Assembly (NCBI GenBank): GCA_037178675.1
Contig: JAYMGJ010000287.1
Span: 1-64,000 of the forward strand
Reading direction: 5' to 3'
From: Scleroderma bovista
Lineage: Eukaryota; Basidiomycota; Agaricomycetes; Boletales; Sclerodermataceae
Length of the DNA stretch: 64,000 bases
Positions 10,721-23,150 of the stretch are shown here, one piece after another. The notes beneath the pieces were generated by a model. The model was given only the letters and a program-made list of their open reading frames with translations, made no database searches and was not told the DNA's origin. Position 1 is the stretch's first letter. Every line of letters begins with the position of its first letter. A program made the position numbers and the translations under genes.

Positions 10721-12012
10721 TATTGTTGGAGTCGGACAGAACTATGTAGTACACGTACGGAAGAACTGCTTACTGATTGTCATTCAGCACCGCCACCCAT
10801 TAGCTGATATTTAAAATTAGTACCATTTCCTCTATGGCACCACTAGCACTTCTTTTTGCTTGTAGCGGTATAAAGGTTCAGAACTCTTTCCTCACCGTGT
10901 CATTCAGCGCGATCGATTGCAATGCATATAACCAACTAGTTCTTTATTATGGCCTTGGCTCAACGTTTGTTGGGCAAGGTGCGTGTTAACACTATCAATG
11001 AAAACGGCTAAAACGGCGTTCACAGTGGTTCCAGTCCATCATCAAGAATATTTCTGAAACTGCTCTCTAGGTTATATAGCGCGAGTTGCTAGACTTGTGC
11101 GCTCTTCCGCAACAACTTTACCGATGACCTTGGTACGGTCCCAGTAAGTAGCGTTTATGGTTTTGTCTCAGAAAACTGCATTGTATAAATATGCGACAGC
11201 TTTCCCTACATGTTGGGTGCTACCTTTCGAATTCATCACGCGGTCGTTTGATGCCTTCTCTTCGAACGTTAAAAGATTCATGAAATTTATGACAAATAGT
11301 AATATACCCCGGCGTGGTGCATCTAGGTGTTGCCATTGGGGACACTATAGGTCCTCAATGCATGCAAATCGAGTCATAGGGGAATGTCATTCGCGTTTTC
11401 CTCGAATGATTTTTGCTCATGATTCAATAATTTCACTTCAAAAATATTGGGACCAGCTGCAAAACCGCACTGAGCGCACGCACTGATCCGTGATCACAAA
11501 GAATGGTAACCGCCTTAACCCTTCGGCAGCATGGCACTCTGGCTAACCAAAATTTTATCAGTTACTCATACACATTACATACCCCGACCAGTTTTGGTTT
11601 TTATGACCCCTCCAGTTTACGTGCAGAATGGTATCATTGACACGCACTGTCCCGGCGAGGCTGTATCACGACTAATCTGGCAGGGTGCTCCTGCTCATCG
11701 TGAGTTACGCCTCTCTCATGTTCGCAGCAATCGGGAAAATAATTCTCCATCACGTTCTTGCTAGAGATTCCGCTATGGTGAGCAGAATTCTCAACTTCCA
11801 ACCAAAATAAATGGACCCTGAACATCGGGCCGAAGGGTGGTAACAGGAAAGAGAGTATATTACACGCCAAGGTAACGTGATCGTCATGATGATGACCGTC
11901 TAAACACCATAAGTCATTTTAGTGGGGGGGCGAAGCAAGGGACGACAACACAAAACTAAACCTAAAATCATGGCCATGACCTTGTCCCTGCGCCGCGTTT
12001 CCGTGTTGGGGT
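10721..12012. other. Intergenic, no supported gene
   Basis: About 1.3 kb. An ATG at 10949 followed by MALAQRLLGK and a GTGCGT donor looks gene-like, and a stretch at 11157-11486 is open. However, I could not join them in phase and see no domain. The 3' flank of the aldo-keto reductase lies at the right end. Confidence 0.45.
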
Positions 12013-13309
12013 TCATGGAGCATCGACGGGATTCCAGCTGACAGCACCCTCCTTCCCAAGGTCAAGGGAATTAAGTTGTTCCATGTCCTCGGGGCCTAGC
12101 TCGAAGTCATACACATTTGCATTGGAACTAATTCTGCTAGGAGTTGCGGACTTGGGAAGGGGAACGAATCTGCGGCGCAACAATCATCAATCTCAGCCGA
12201 ACTTATCATGCTGAGTAGTGACGCACCCTCCTTGCAAGGACCACCGAATGAGGATTTGGGCAGGATCCCTGCCGTACTAGGAAATGCAGTGAGATGAATA
12301 AGTCGTGAAAGAAATCAGGAACACATTGCTGATGAACCTTATTTGCAACTGCCTGGATCACAGGATGGTCCATCCGTCCGCGGATAATGGGACAATAAGC
12401 TTGTACCACAATAGAGTGGGCACGGCAGTACTCCACGATCGGATGCTGCCGACAAAAAGGATGAAGCTGTGGTGGAAAAAAGAGATATTGGCCCGTTACA
12501 CTGCGGTACGATATGATAAAGAACATGCCTCAATTTGATTCACGGCTGGCAGTGGTAGGCCTGTATCCTTTATCTCGTCAAGGTGCTTGACAGCACTGGC
12601 CAAAGATATAGACGTGCATTCACTCAAAAAGGTGACCAAATCTCACTAATTAGAGACTCCGACACTCCTGATTTTCCCGGCCGCCTGGGCATCCAACAAG
12701 GCCTTGTAAGTAGCCAGGCGGCGTTCGGTGCCGGAAAGGGGATCGTGGATGAGAAATAAATCGATATATTCTTGGTGGACGTGCAGGGCGCTCGATTGAT
12801 ACCAAACGAGATGAACTGGGATTACTCACCGGATCCAAACTTTGCTAGTGATTCATCGACGCCTTTGAGGGTGTTATCATACCCGTGTGACTTGCTACTG
12901 CATTTCGTTGCTTCGTGTACGCAAAGTGAACGACAAGTCATGTGGTATTTGGAACGGCAGCAGAAACCCACTGATGAAGAGTTCTTCACGAGGGATCCCA
13001 CCATCCTTGACCGCTTCGCCTACTGCAGTTTCGTTTTTGTATGATTGTGCTGAATCAACATGCCTAATAAACCATGAGTGAACGGTGGTGAAACATCGAA
13101 AGGAACCATTGATTACCTATAACCTGCTTTGAAAGCTTCCAGGACTGAGGGCTTTGCATTATAGTTCTGGTACACGCCAAATCCCAAGAGGGGCATCGAG
13201 TAACCTCCACATATGAACACCATAGTAATCAGTTTCATAGCTGATTTGTCTCCAGCACCACTACTCTACCTGATGTTAGCTGGATAGTTGACTTGATAGT
13301 GAGCGACAT
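12013..13309 (-). CDS. Aldo-keto reductase
   Basis: NAD(P)H-dependent reductase of carbonyl compounds, (beta/alpha)8 barrel, cytosolic; substrate unknown. The start ATG at 13309 begins a short exon (MSLTIKSTIQLTSG) that joins in phase to YSMPLLGFGVYQNY. Family marks in order: the substrate/cofactor Asp and catalytic Tyr in HVDSAQSYKNE, SKSHGYDNTLKGVDESL, YIDLFLIHDPLSG, GKIRSVGVSN, NQIE, LHPFCRQHPIVEYCR, QAYCPIIRGRMDHP, DPAQILIRWSLQ, FVPLPKSATPSRISSN, and a C-terminus GAVSWNPVDAP. At least eight exons are needed. The intron at 12467-12528 follows NQIE and must start with GC (GAG|GCATGT) to keep the invariant NQIE-LHP frame; a GT four bases further on is out of phase. All catalytic elements look intact. 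Confidence 0.88.
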
Positions 13310-13611
13310 CGTCAGGTAAACAGCTTTTCGAAATCTGAGAAAAAGTGATAAGATCAAGCGATGGAGTGAACCATTTCATAGTCAGCTTGCCAACATAAAT
13401 ATGTAGCTAACTATAGGCAATTCTGTAGCTCCGCGAAGGCTTATTGGATTACTCACTCCAATTCTCCAGCGAGAACGGCCGGGAAATTGGCAGGAATTAC
13501 AAGACAGTGATATCATTGGACCGTAGAAACGCTGCGTGGAACGCATGGAAATCGCAAATGCCGCACACCGCCAGGAATTAAAAGGGGCACAACCAATACC
13601 CACATTTTATC

Positions 13612-14803
13612 TTAGTCTTCATCCATATCCGCAAGGCCCCTTTCTCTGTGCCTCTCTATACGTTCCCTCATGACTTTCCTGGCATTTTCCATCCCGGGTT
13701 GCAATCGTCCTGCTTTCGCGAGCGCAAGTAACAAAGCATGGACCAAGCCAATATGATTATGGCGGCGAAGACTGTTTTCAAACTGATATGGAAGACGGTT
13801 AGACGTTATCATGATCAAAAGCTGGAAAACTCACAGCCCACCGATCTCGTTTGGAGGTTTCATGCGAAATTTTGGAGACAATATCCCTTGCTTCAGCGGC
13901 TTGGCCCCTTCGTTGAAAGGCCTCTAACTGCACGTGCATGGCAGGGAGTGAGTCATCCCGAATAGCTAATAAGCTGAATTCGATCTATAAAATCAAATTT
14001 CGGTCCTGATGATAGCACCATTAGGATACAACCACGTACGGCGCCTTGCGGATACCCTGCTATTCGAGCTTCGATTACTTCTCTGGCATGAAAGTTGTGA
14101 GATGGGCTGCGATCCCCATGGCCAAGAATTTACCTAGCCCTTCGAAGCCAACCCTCGCCCGAGTCTTCGTATCCACCATGGCGCACCGGCCAAGGTTTCA
14201 ACCCATCGAGTTCATAAACGCTCCCAAGTACAGGGAGGTAAACGACAAAGTGGTAAGCGTCCTCGGTTTTTTTCGGTAAGCCAAGACCGTCCAATGATAT
14301 AGCATTCGGAGGTGAGAGCGCATTGTGCGATTCTCGTAACCAGTCAGCACTCGTAACAGCCATTCCACATGTCTGCGGATCCATGCCAGCAGTGAAACTC
14401 ATTAAATCTGACAACTGGCCACCGCAAGTCAGTGATGGGATGTTTCCGAGGGCATTAATGACAGCGAGCGTGGCACACGCGTTGTTGACGGTCTGATGGG
14501 CAAAGAAGCCAGGAAAATCTGGGTCATACTCTCCCGCCCGGTTGCTCGGTTCGTCGCTGGTGGAAGGGAGCCACTTGAACAAAAAGATGAGAGCATGCAA
14601 GGGCTGCAATGCAGATAATGCCTCTGGATCAAGGGAATATAGGTCGTCTACAATGTAGGGTACTCCCAGGCTTTTCAGGAGTTCACTGTCCGTTCCTTCC
14701 ATTCATCGGTGAGAAACTGGGCGAGGATAGGATAGACGTACGTGAAGACACCTGGATCTGACTCTGTGAGCTGCCAGCCACTTGAATCTTCGTCTTCGGA
14801 CAT
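13612..14803 (-). CDS. Ubiquitin carboxyl-terminal hydrolase, UCH37/UCHL5 type
   Basis: Cysteine protease that removes ubiquitin, typically bound to the proteasome through its C-terminal tail. The first exon (ATG at 14803) encodes MSEDEDSSGWQLTESDPGVF, matching the UCHL5 N-terminus. Downstream are ALIFLFKWLPS, the active-site block FFAHQTVNNACATLAVINAL with the oxyanion Gln and nucleophilic Cys, the catalytic His in EDAYHFVVYLP and the Asp in YELDGL. The C-terminal extension (exons near 14090-14045, 14015-13840 and 13787-13612) is helical and charged (FQRRGQAAEARDIVSKIS, ALAKAGRLQPGMENARK), as expected for the UCH37 tail rather than the short UCHL1 type. The start codon lies only 85 bp from the divergent MED31 gene, implying a shared promoter. 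Confidence 0.92.
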
Positions 14804-14888
14804 GGTCGCAATGCTAACTGCGCTTCAAGTGCCACCAGACGCGTCACCACTCACGTGATAAAAATGTACCATAGATTGCATCCACCAG
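14804..14888. promoter_or_regulatory. Bidirectional intergenic region UCH37/MED31
   Basis: Only 85 bp separate the two divergent start codons. It must hold the core promoters and 5' leaders of both genes, or the transcripts overlap. A CACGTG-related CACGTGA motif occurs near 14852. No TATA box is evident. Confidence 0.5.
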
Positions 14889-15392
14889 ATGGAGGCTACT
14901 ATTAGTACTACTGTCGATGGCAGCCATCCTCCGTTGTCCCAAGATGCCCGTGCGATGAATCGGGAACGTTTCGAAATTGAGCTGGAATTTGTACAGTCCC
15001 TGGCAAACCCTTACTACTTGCATTCGCTTGCCCAACAAAACATCCTCGATCAACCAGCCTTCATCAACTTCCTTGATTACTTGCAGTATTGGAGAGAGAA
15101 AGACTACGCACGATTCATCCAGTACGAAATATGTTATGGACTGTAGCAATGCGACTAACATTATGCCCATTATAGCTATCCCCACGCTCTACATCATCTA
15201 GAACTCCTTCAACAGCCCCGTTTTAGATCAGAAATCAAGAAGGATGAATGGAGAGAGTATCTCAACCAGAGACAATTTGACCATTGGCGTACATGGTATA
15301 TCTTTCATAACTGGTGTGTTTTCTGAGTCTCATCTGTTCATTTCAGGCGAAATTATCCCTCTTCATCGGACTCGGTCAAACTGGAAAAGTAG
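14889..15392 (+). CDS. MED31: Mediator subunit 31 (SOH1)
   Basis: Small subunit of the Mediator middle module, linking activators to RNA polymerase II. Three exons (14889-15121, 15176-15295, 15347-15392) give 132 aa, the usual fungal length. The strongly conserved SOH1 core is present: RFEIELEFVQSLANPYYLH, LAQQNILDQPAFINFLDYL, QYWREKDYARFIHYPHALH and the following helix, which ends in a W-R rich block. Both introns split codons and restore the core exactly. Divergent from UCH37 and followed after about 90 bp by ATG5 on the same strand. Confidence 0.95.
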
Positions 15393-15483
15393 TCTGAGTA
15401 TTACATAAACTGTATTAGTCAGCATAAGGTGAATGCAAAACCCATGGTCAGGCTTTAGAATCGATCGTATACATACCGGAAAG

Positions 15484-16838
15484 ATGTCAGTGTACGGGTC
15501 GACGCGTCATCACGCTCCCTCGTCGTTCACGACTTCCGCGTCTGTGACGCTCTTCAGGCGTCTAGCATGGGAGGGCACAGTTCCCCTCGAGATCCGTGTA
15601 GACCCAAAGGAGCTACCCGCTAACTCAGATCGTGGACTCGAATGCTACTACATCCAGGCGCCGCGCGTGAGTTATCTGCCGCTGCTCATGCCAGAGCTCA
15701 GGCGCTTCTTGATGGACGTCGTTTTTGACGATGCTGCGGCAAAGTTACTAAAGGAGGACGACTGGTGGTTTGAGAGTGAAGAGGGGGCATTACTCAAGTG
15801 GTAAGCTCATCTCCGTCATGACCACCCGAGAATTCGATAAACAGTGTCGTGGGTTTGTGGATGGATCGGGTTATATGTTTGGTGAAGATGGTATTAACTC
15901 AATCTATCCCAGGCACTGGCCGATAGGCTTGATCTACGACAACCATACCATCTCCACATCCGTACGCGCACTATCGGCTGCCTCGTCTAGCACAGGAGCA
16001 GGAGTTGCCCCTGACTTGGAGATAACCCCACTCAAACTGATTCTTCATCTGGCTTCGCCACCGACAGAGAAGCTTCTCCTTCCACCGTCTGCTGAGGCGT
16101 GCAAACAGGCGTTCATGGGGCAGCTCAAAGAAGCAGATTTTATTCGCTGGGGAAATACCAAGCGTGTGACGGGTTTGCGCAAGGCAGAGCAAGATGGGAT
16201 GTGGGAAGGTATTCGAGAACGTGAGTAATGCCACATTTTGCTCACAGGTCCTGGCTTGCTGTGACTGGGATAATGCGTAAGCGTCTGCTTCTGTGTGCTT
16301 ATCATGGAATGCAGATAATTTCGACGATTACTGGCGAGTCGCATCCAAAATTGTGCCTACAACAACACCGACGACACGTCCGAGTTCGCCACCGCCCTCA
16401 TCATCAGCCTCTGCTCATGCACGTGCGCAATCTAATGATCCTCAAAATACGTCAGATCGGGACGGTGCCTACAATGTGCGCAGTGTACCGGTTAGACTAT
16501 ACTTGCCAGATGGTCCAGTGATACAAGACCTTGCCCCGCCCATGCTGGAGGACGGTGAGTGTATTATGTGTCGTTTATAACAAGCCTTCTAACTGAGATG
16601 GCCTTCATACTTTGTTTCTACTGGTGCGGTTGACTCAACAGTCACTCCGCACACGCTCGCCCGTTATTTGTCAACACATCTTCCACAATTGTTCCCACCA
16701 CGAACATCTGAACTTAACCTCGCATTCCCACTGATCCAGGGCATCATTTTACCCCCCGAGACAGAGATGGCGTGGCTTGGGGCATGTCTAGCGGGAGCAG
16801 ATGGCTGGGTAAACGTCTGTGTTGGACTGCTGCGATAA
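15484..16838 (+). CDS. ATG5: Autophagy protein 5
   Basis: Conjugation target of Atg12; the Atg12-Atg5-Atg16 complex acts as the E3 for Atg8 lipidation on the phagophore. Conserved blocks are AWEGTVPLEIRVDP, YYIQAPRVSYLPLLMPELR, DWWFE, ALLKW joined to HWPIGLIYD, then MGQLKEADFIRWGNTKRV. The Lys in GNTK is the expected Atg12 acceptor. After that come NFDDYWRVASKI, VRLYLPDGPVIQD and the C-terminal VTPHTLARYLSTHLPQLFP, typical of the second ubiquitin-like fold. Four introns are inferred, the first about 110 bp. The start is uncertain: ATG at 15484 or, in frame, 15433. The linker around 16360-16450 is Ser/Pro-rich and lengthened relative to animals. Stop at 16838. Confidence 0.93.
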
Positions 16839-18775
16839 GGCAACCTATGATTTGTTTTGTCTAATGACCGGATACCCTACCTGCCTCATACAACCGATTG
16901 TTCTATCCTCCGAGGTGCTTACTGATGAGCGCATGATAGGGGCTTGACACAAGCAAGCTAATGCAGTGCAAAGAGACTCCAGCTAAAGGGCGTTCGATTA
17001 GCGGCGAAAATGGTACATTGCAGCCAGGAGGCTCGCAGTTGTCCAAAGCATAGCGAGCACCGATGACAGGCTACTTGCGCAGCACAGCCAAGGAAGATAA
17101 TTTATTCATTCCAAGTTCACATCGTGCGCCCAAGTATCTCATCCGCTCCCAACACATCGCTACGCATGCGTATTTGACATTATATGTATTGACGTCTAGT
17201 CGATGACCAAAAAATAGATACCAAGTCTGTGCTATGTCATTTCATAGCTGCAAACAAATTTCCGGGCTGACTGGTCGACAACAGTCGGTGCCACTTCTTA
17301 GGCAGAGAATGGAATGCAGCGAAGCTCTATTTGTCCACTGTCAGCTGAGCAGCCTGTAATCATCCATCCATCTGGGTAGCTAAGGACATTGACATTGTCT
17401 ATACCGCTGTTGATGTACGTGCTCGTTTAGAAATTCCATAGGCCTGAAAGTCGGTCACTGCACGTTCTGGTCACCCACATACTGCGGGCCGACGCACTTG
17501 TTTGAATGTGACCCGTTGGAACGTCACCTGATCAGACCAACCTGATCCGGTGTGTAAATTCAAATAATAGAGCACGAAAAACTGGTGTTCCTGGAGTTGG
17601 TCCATACTGGCGTCTATGTAGGGATCACATGTCCCCGTGATTCGGTCCACGGCACCGTGTTCCCTCAGTCCTTGGACCCCCCCGACCAGCAGCTTGCGGT
17701 CGAGAAATGTCAACAACGGAGTCTGTAAGTCACCCCGATCTCATTCCAATGCTATGATTTATCCCACGACGTACCATTTTTACTTATTATTCAGTCTCAC
17801 GGCGCGATTCGGGTCATTGCAGCAGCAGCTGGTTGTGTGTTCCGACGAAACGATTGCTTGACCCCAGGAAAGGCGACGGATTTTTCCCAGTCAGCTGGCA
17901 ATCACGACCCCGTCCGAGTTGGTGGGCCACTCCGCGTGCCAGTCATCTGGATCCGCAGCAAAGGCGCAGAGGGGACGCCGATTTCGGTATCAGCCGCATT
18001 GTTTGAACTGCTTTCGACAGAACGTGGTCCGGCCCTCGGAGTTCTGCACTTGGAGAATGTATGTAGGACTTCATCGGGACACTTCGCCGTCTGATTCTAC
18101 ATTCACTCGGGATCGGGGATCAGTGGCAGTCGTTCCCACAAACAGGGATGATTCAATCTTCAAAATTTTGGCGTGGTCGACCCGTACGCGTTTCTCGGAC
18201 CACTTAGGGTAGTCAGGGAACGAGGCTACATTATTTACGGGGGCGAGTGCCTCCACGTCGACAAGGGCCGAGTCGTTGTCTAGCATCACTGCTGGCCAAT
18301 TTCACAAACCCACACAATTCAATGGAACTCTGACAATATCACCTCAGTTAGGGCCACTCCCGGAAATCCGCACATGTTGCGGACTCTATTGGCAAAAGGA
18401 TAAGCTCCAGCAAGCCAGGACAGAACGGATCGCACAGAAATATTGATCGATAAAAATTCCCTGCTTGGCGATGTTATCATTAAGCCGTTCTTTGGCCTCT
18501 AGGAATATATTTTGTATTGAGGGTATGGTGGTAATGTGCGGTAAGTTACAAATCTAGGCTATGCTGGATTGATGCGTGATGGAGAACAAAGCTGTAGTTG
18601 TGTGACAAACAAACTGACCATAAATAATGACGGGGGAATGACATTGGTCTATCGGGAGAATTTTGCAGTGTTACAGCTTGATTTTATGGTTGCGACTCCC
18701 TACCCTTTGTATGAAGCAAATGACACTGACATGCATTGTTCGAATGAGAAAGGAGAAGATGGCGATAAAGTGTGT
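16839..18775. other. Mostly unassigned; possible coding at 17.5-18.3 kb
   Basis: 16839-17450 shows nothing. At 17470-18290 both strands have open stretches with splice-like borders. On plus, 17837-18094 reads HDPVRVGGPLRVPVIWIRSK; on minus, 18289-18071 reads SALVDVEALAPVNNVAS and 17716-17471 reads LLVGGVQGLREHGAVDR. I could not decide the strand or join exons, and I recognise no family. Confidence 0.3.
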
Positions 18776-20228
18776 CTAAACTGTCATCACGTCCGGTTTG
18801 GAATAAAACAAGGTTCCGCGAATATTTGCGCACATACCAGAAGATGCATAAATTTGCATTTGGCTGACGCTGGTCCACGTTAACCTCAGCCTGTTTTGGT
18901 ACGAATCGTATGGACTGAGCTGGAGCGACTGTTCCGACAACCCAATTGCCATGGCAGTTCGCATAGCAAGCTGTGGGAGCCATCAGAAGAATCAACAAGC
19001 CAAGTTGAGAAATCACAAACATCGCTGTACTGGCGGAACCCTGACATGATGTATTGTGAGAAATCAGAATCAGAAGTATATGCTGACATACCGTGGATAT
19101 GTCCGCCTTTGTATTCCGACCACGCAAGAAGCATTACGCAATGTAGGGTGTCAAGGGTTGGTTGGTTGAGGGAGGCAGCTAGTAACTCCTGTACACAACA
19201 CAGATGAGTGCCACGAGTATTTGGGAAACGGGCACGACATACTTTGGCATTCTCGCAGTAAGTTTCCGCGACAAGCTGCGGGCTACGGGCGACCACTTCA
19301 GGAATGTCCGATGCTCTGTCAGGTACTTCACATCAGAAGAATTCTAATCAGTCCAATACTGAATATACCTCGCCCCCAGTGCAGCTATGCAATTTGCCAT
19401 AAGCGATGTCATTGTTTGGCGGCGTAGTCTATCGCACAGATCCTCATATGTGAGGAAAGGACATTGTCCGCCCATGTGGGTGATGAACAGCTGTATGAAC
19501 TGAGGCATCCAGTTTCGCTGCGGAAACTGGGGTTGAGTGGGTTCAAACAACTGGGGAAGACGGTAATGAGATGATTGATTTGTGGCCCTGTCGTATGGCT
19601 GAGAGATCGAACTGTTGGAACGGGGATGAGCATGTTCGTCCGTGGGTGAATATCTGGCTCGTAATAAGTTGGCTATCCAGGTACATTCTAAAACATAAAG
19701 ACCTTTGGGTTCCCGAAGATTTGGCATGTTCAGCAGATACGTAGGGCTGAGGTCTGGAAGTATCATAGGTTCCGGGTGGTGAATGGGAGGAGCGTTGAGA
19801 GTGAGAGTGTGGTTGTGGTTGTGGATGACCGTACGGGACTTGGGTGTGCTGACCGGAAGGGTACTCTATTGGGCTTCCGTCGCTTGCAGCGAAGTGGTCC
19901 TGTGCAACAGGCCTGTTGGTTGGCCGTGCGAACGACGTTGTGGCGCTCGGACCTGCGATGGAGCGACTACGTTCCGCGAAATACCGCTCACGATCCCGAA
20001 ACCTGCAGGGGATCTTGGCGAGGGTGCATGCTTCGCACTGTGTCTCTGGACTTGGCTGCAGACACTTAATTTTCTTCAGACGACTAGAAGGAAGCAGATA
20101 AAGGCGACGGAGGTGAACGATATCGTGTGAGATACGCACCAGTTGTCACATGAGGTCACGAGGCGAGGGCGCTTCTTCTGGCTCTGAGCTGCGTTGGGAG
20201 ACTCGATGATGATTTGCAAAGGATCCAT
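18776..20228 (-). CDS. Zn2Cys6 transcription factor, C-terminally short
   Basis: ATG at 20228 starts MDPLQIIIESPNAAQS. The binuclear cluster is split by an intron inside it: SCDNC, KIKCL, ETQCEACTLAKIPCRF, that is C-x2-C-x6-C-x8-C-x2-C-x6-C. A Ser/Pro/His-rich linker and the beginning of the fungal_trans middle homology domain follow. The latter includes HPRSNSSISQPYDR, a FIQLFITHMGGQCPFLTYED block, DTLHCVMLLAWSEYKGG and QLAMRTAMAIGLSEQSLQ. The full domain normally runs another 200-400 residues. Here reading ends at about 18776 with non-matching sequence, and I find no continuation to 18.3 kb. The gene may be truncated or the last exons mis-spliced by me. Regulatory targets are unknown. Confidence 0.65.
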
Positions 20229-21321
20229 GGGTGCCGAACTGCGATGTCAATGGAGATGGTAAAGTTTATATGGATCCGTGGCCTATTAAACCGCGAGGTC
20301 CTTCTCTCCGTGGTCACGCTTGTAACGTGCCACTTGCACACGGACAAGTAGTTTTCGTGAGTCAGATCAGAGAATATTGAGGAGGAAGGTTGCAACGTTT
20401 CCCACTATTTTGCCGCGCTGCCCTGCAAGGTTTCTAAGCGGTCACCGCCAGCGCAGCATTTTGCTAATTACTTACTTACTCAACCAGCCTTGACCTGCAG
20501 TGCGTTGCATTAATCGAGATCAATCAAGAAATTGCAAAGCCGCCGGTGGATTTTTAGTCAAAACCGTCTGGCTGCCTTTGTATGCCGTAATCGGATTGGC
20601 ATTCCAAGATCTGGAACTTGCCATCATGCAACAGAATGATGGCGGTCACCAGTCGGTGACATGGCTAACGAGTTTAACGCGGCGCGCAGCCCTTGGGTAG
20701 GCTCAGGTAGTGTGATGGCCTGAATGTTCGGGAATGAATTGTGGCCCTGGCATCATATCAGCCCAGTGATTGGAGAACACATGCACATGGATCGTGGCCC
20801 GACTCGGCAAAATCGCTCAGTCGAAAATGTCACTGTTTTCACACTGACCCCATCCACACCATGTCGGTGCTGACTAAATGCTGCCGAGTGGGTCCCGTCC
20901 CGGCAACGATTGGTGCCGTGCCCTGAGTGGCAGTGTATGATGCTTCAAGTCACCCTCGTTTATGGCTGCGGTAAAACATCATCATTGCTTAATTCTGAAC
21001 GTGTGGCACCAAATACTACGAGCTCGTGAAACTGCAATGCCCATCCCATGATCAGGGCACCTGGCTCCGCACTCAGCGGAGCAGTTTCTCCAGCATCTAT
21101 TCATTCCTCGGATCAATGAAGAGACGACTCACGAAAAATCCTATTCACCAACGTACTCATCGTACGTACATCCAAAACACGCCGGTATCCGTCCATACCA
21201 CAATTAGTCATTACTCTTAAAGTAGTGCGGAGGGCTCAGTGAACGAAACCGGGGTATCCTTCCTGACTCGCGGAACATAAGGTTACAGGAGATACCAACT
21301 AACGAAGAAAACCCCCACCTG
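20229..21321. other. Intergenic, nothing identified
   Basis: About 1.1 kb between the Zn2Cys6 gene promoter side and the 3' end of the transporter gene. No domain, RNA gene or clear repeat was seen; only short chance frames. Confidence 0.5.
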
Positions 21322-23150
21322 CTACTGTTCTAATGGGGGTCTTCGCGTCTCTTCATCGGCTTGGCCATTCCCGACTAAGCCATTTTCGTCGCTTTGAATC
21401 GATTTTGAAGCCATGATGCTCCGAAGTTCTTCGGCATCTTCCTCGCCTTCCTCGAGCTCTTCGCTTGAAAACAGAAGATGCTGCTGCATCTCATCGTCCT
21501 CGTGGGCCTTTGTGGCGTTCAGGTCAGCGACTGATCAATGCAAGGCGGTCATTAATGCGTAAGACAACTCACCTGTGGGTGTGTCTTGGGCCGTGTGGCG
21601 TGCGAGCTCGTAACGGTGAGCTCGACATCACGGCCGGGACTTAAAATGTTGTCGTCATCCACTTGTATTGGGTTACCGTGTGCGTCCAGTGCAACGTGGG
21701 AGTCAACAGTCTTTCGGTACTTGTGATACGTAAAGAGTGCGATGCCTGTGGACGCATGGTTTGGTTAAACATCGTGCAGAAGATCATCACTCACCGCAAG
21801 TGGTAATAGCCACACCAGTGATGTTGAGGGGAGTGAGTTCGTCGCCAAAAAACCAGGCCGATACCGTGATGGTCGAGACCTCCTTGGCTATTCCTGCTAT
21901 CGACATCGGGAGAACACCTACATACTGAATGATGCTTGAAGCAAAAAAAGCGTAGTCAGCCTCATGGCAGCTTCGCGAAAGGGGGTGGGTCTCTGAGACG
22001 TACTAGAATTCGCTCATGACCATACAGAATGCCAAGACTCCGGGCACGGTTAGTAAAAGTGACGTATTGATTGTCGAAGCCGAACTGTCGAAGTAGGGAG
22101 TAGCAAACACGTTACGCCATCCCTCCCAAACTATGCTGGTAGTAGCCAAAGTAAGGCCCATCATAGGAGATAACCAAAAGATGGTCGCAGCAGGATTATC
22201 CATCCCCATGTTTTTATCTCGTATCAGCATTTGGGTGAGGCTCCAACGAAGACCACTACATGCACTTGCGGTCATAACGAGGAGGAACCCGGATAAAACG
22301 AATGCGGTCTCGGAGGCGACCATTAACAACACGCCCCCGAATATGACGAGGATTACTGCAACCAAACGTAACGAAAACTTCTCGAGACGGAAGGCGAAAG
22401 CAAATATGAGGACGAAAATGAGGGAAGACGACTTGCACATGGCTGAGAAAATATCAGTATCTGCGTAATTGAGACTTGCGATGAACCCTTCTCGCTTAAT
22501 TCATTGGAGAGGGCACCAATCGCAAGGATGATCTTAGAACGGAGACCCACTATAGAATGAAAGGGTGATCGTCTTCAGTGAAACATTGGATAACCCAATA
22601 TCCACACCCGTAGACACTGCGGCAGGAACAGCTTTCATGCTGTAGTCCACCGTTTAAAAATCAGAGGTCAAAGCCTGATATAATACGTGGCGTTGACGCA
22701 CCCATAAGCCTGTAAAGTCGGTTTCTTTTCGGGTCGGAAATGAGGATGTATGAACCGCAATGCTGTTGCGAGAATGAACTGGACAACCATATGTGTAGTC
22801 GTCACAAACAGTGGATATGGAAAGCCAAAGTGGTCATGGGAAAACATCCATTTATTATACAAGGAGAGCACCGTTGCGAACGTGAACCTAGATAGATGGG
22901 ACGTCAGACATTCAAATATCAAGTATGGGGTCTGATTGTGGTGAACGTATAGCTTGAAGATTCGGAGGCAGAAGACGGCATACCAGGACAAGATAAAACA
23001 GGCGTATATAGTAGTGTTTCTCCACCAAAGCCGCTTCTTCTCTGCTAAAGATGCAATGTAAATGCCAGAGTCGCCAGTCTCGTATGGTTGGGGTTCTATC
23101 CTTTCGTATGTTGGGCCTCCAAGAGTATGAAGAGGACCATGGTGAGCCAT
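21322..23150 (-). CDS. Triose-phosphate / nucleotide-sugar transporter family, SLC35C2-like
   Basis: Multi-pass Golgi/ER membrane carrier of the drug/metabolite transporter superfamily. ATG at 23150. Exons encode an N-terminal cytosolic part, then hydrophobic helices: FATVLSLYNKWMFS with the family NKW motif, FPYPLFVTTTHMVVQF, MKAVPAAVSTGVDIGLSNV, TMCKSSSLIFVLIFAFAF, FGGVLLMVASETAF and RWSLTQMLIRDK. They continue with NPAATIFWLSPMMG, a loop, and IAGIAKEVSTITVSAWFFGD. The order and the RW-LTQ and KE motifs are those of SLC35C2 and yeast Ymd8. A hydrophilic acidic tail ends at 21322. All introns are about 50-105 bp and preserve frame. The transported substrate cannot be read from sequence. Confidence 0.85.

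Noticed and set aside
10949..11486. Possible gene beginning MALAQRLLGK
   Set aside because: The first donor is phase 0, but the following coding-like block needs phase 1, and no domain is recognised.
18684..19127. 147-codon minus-strand frame
   Set aside because: Runs through introns of the Zn2Cys6 factor; the true frame carries the QLAMRTAMAIGL motif.
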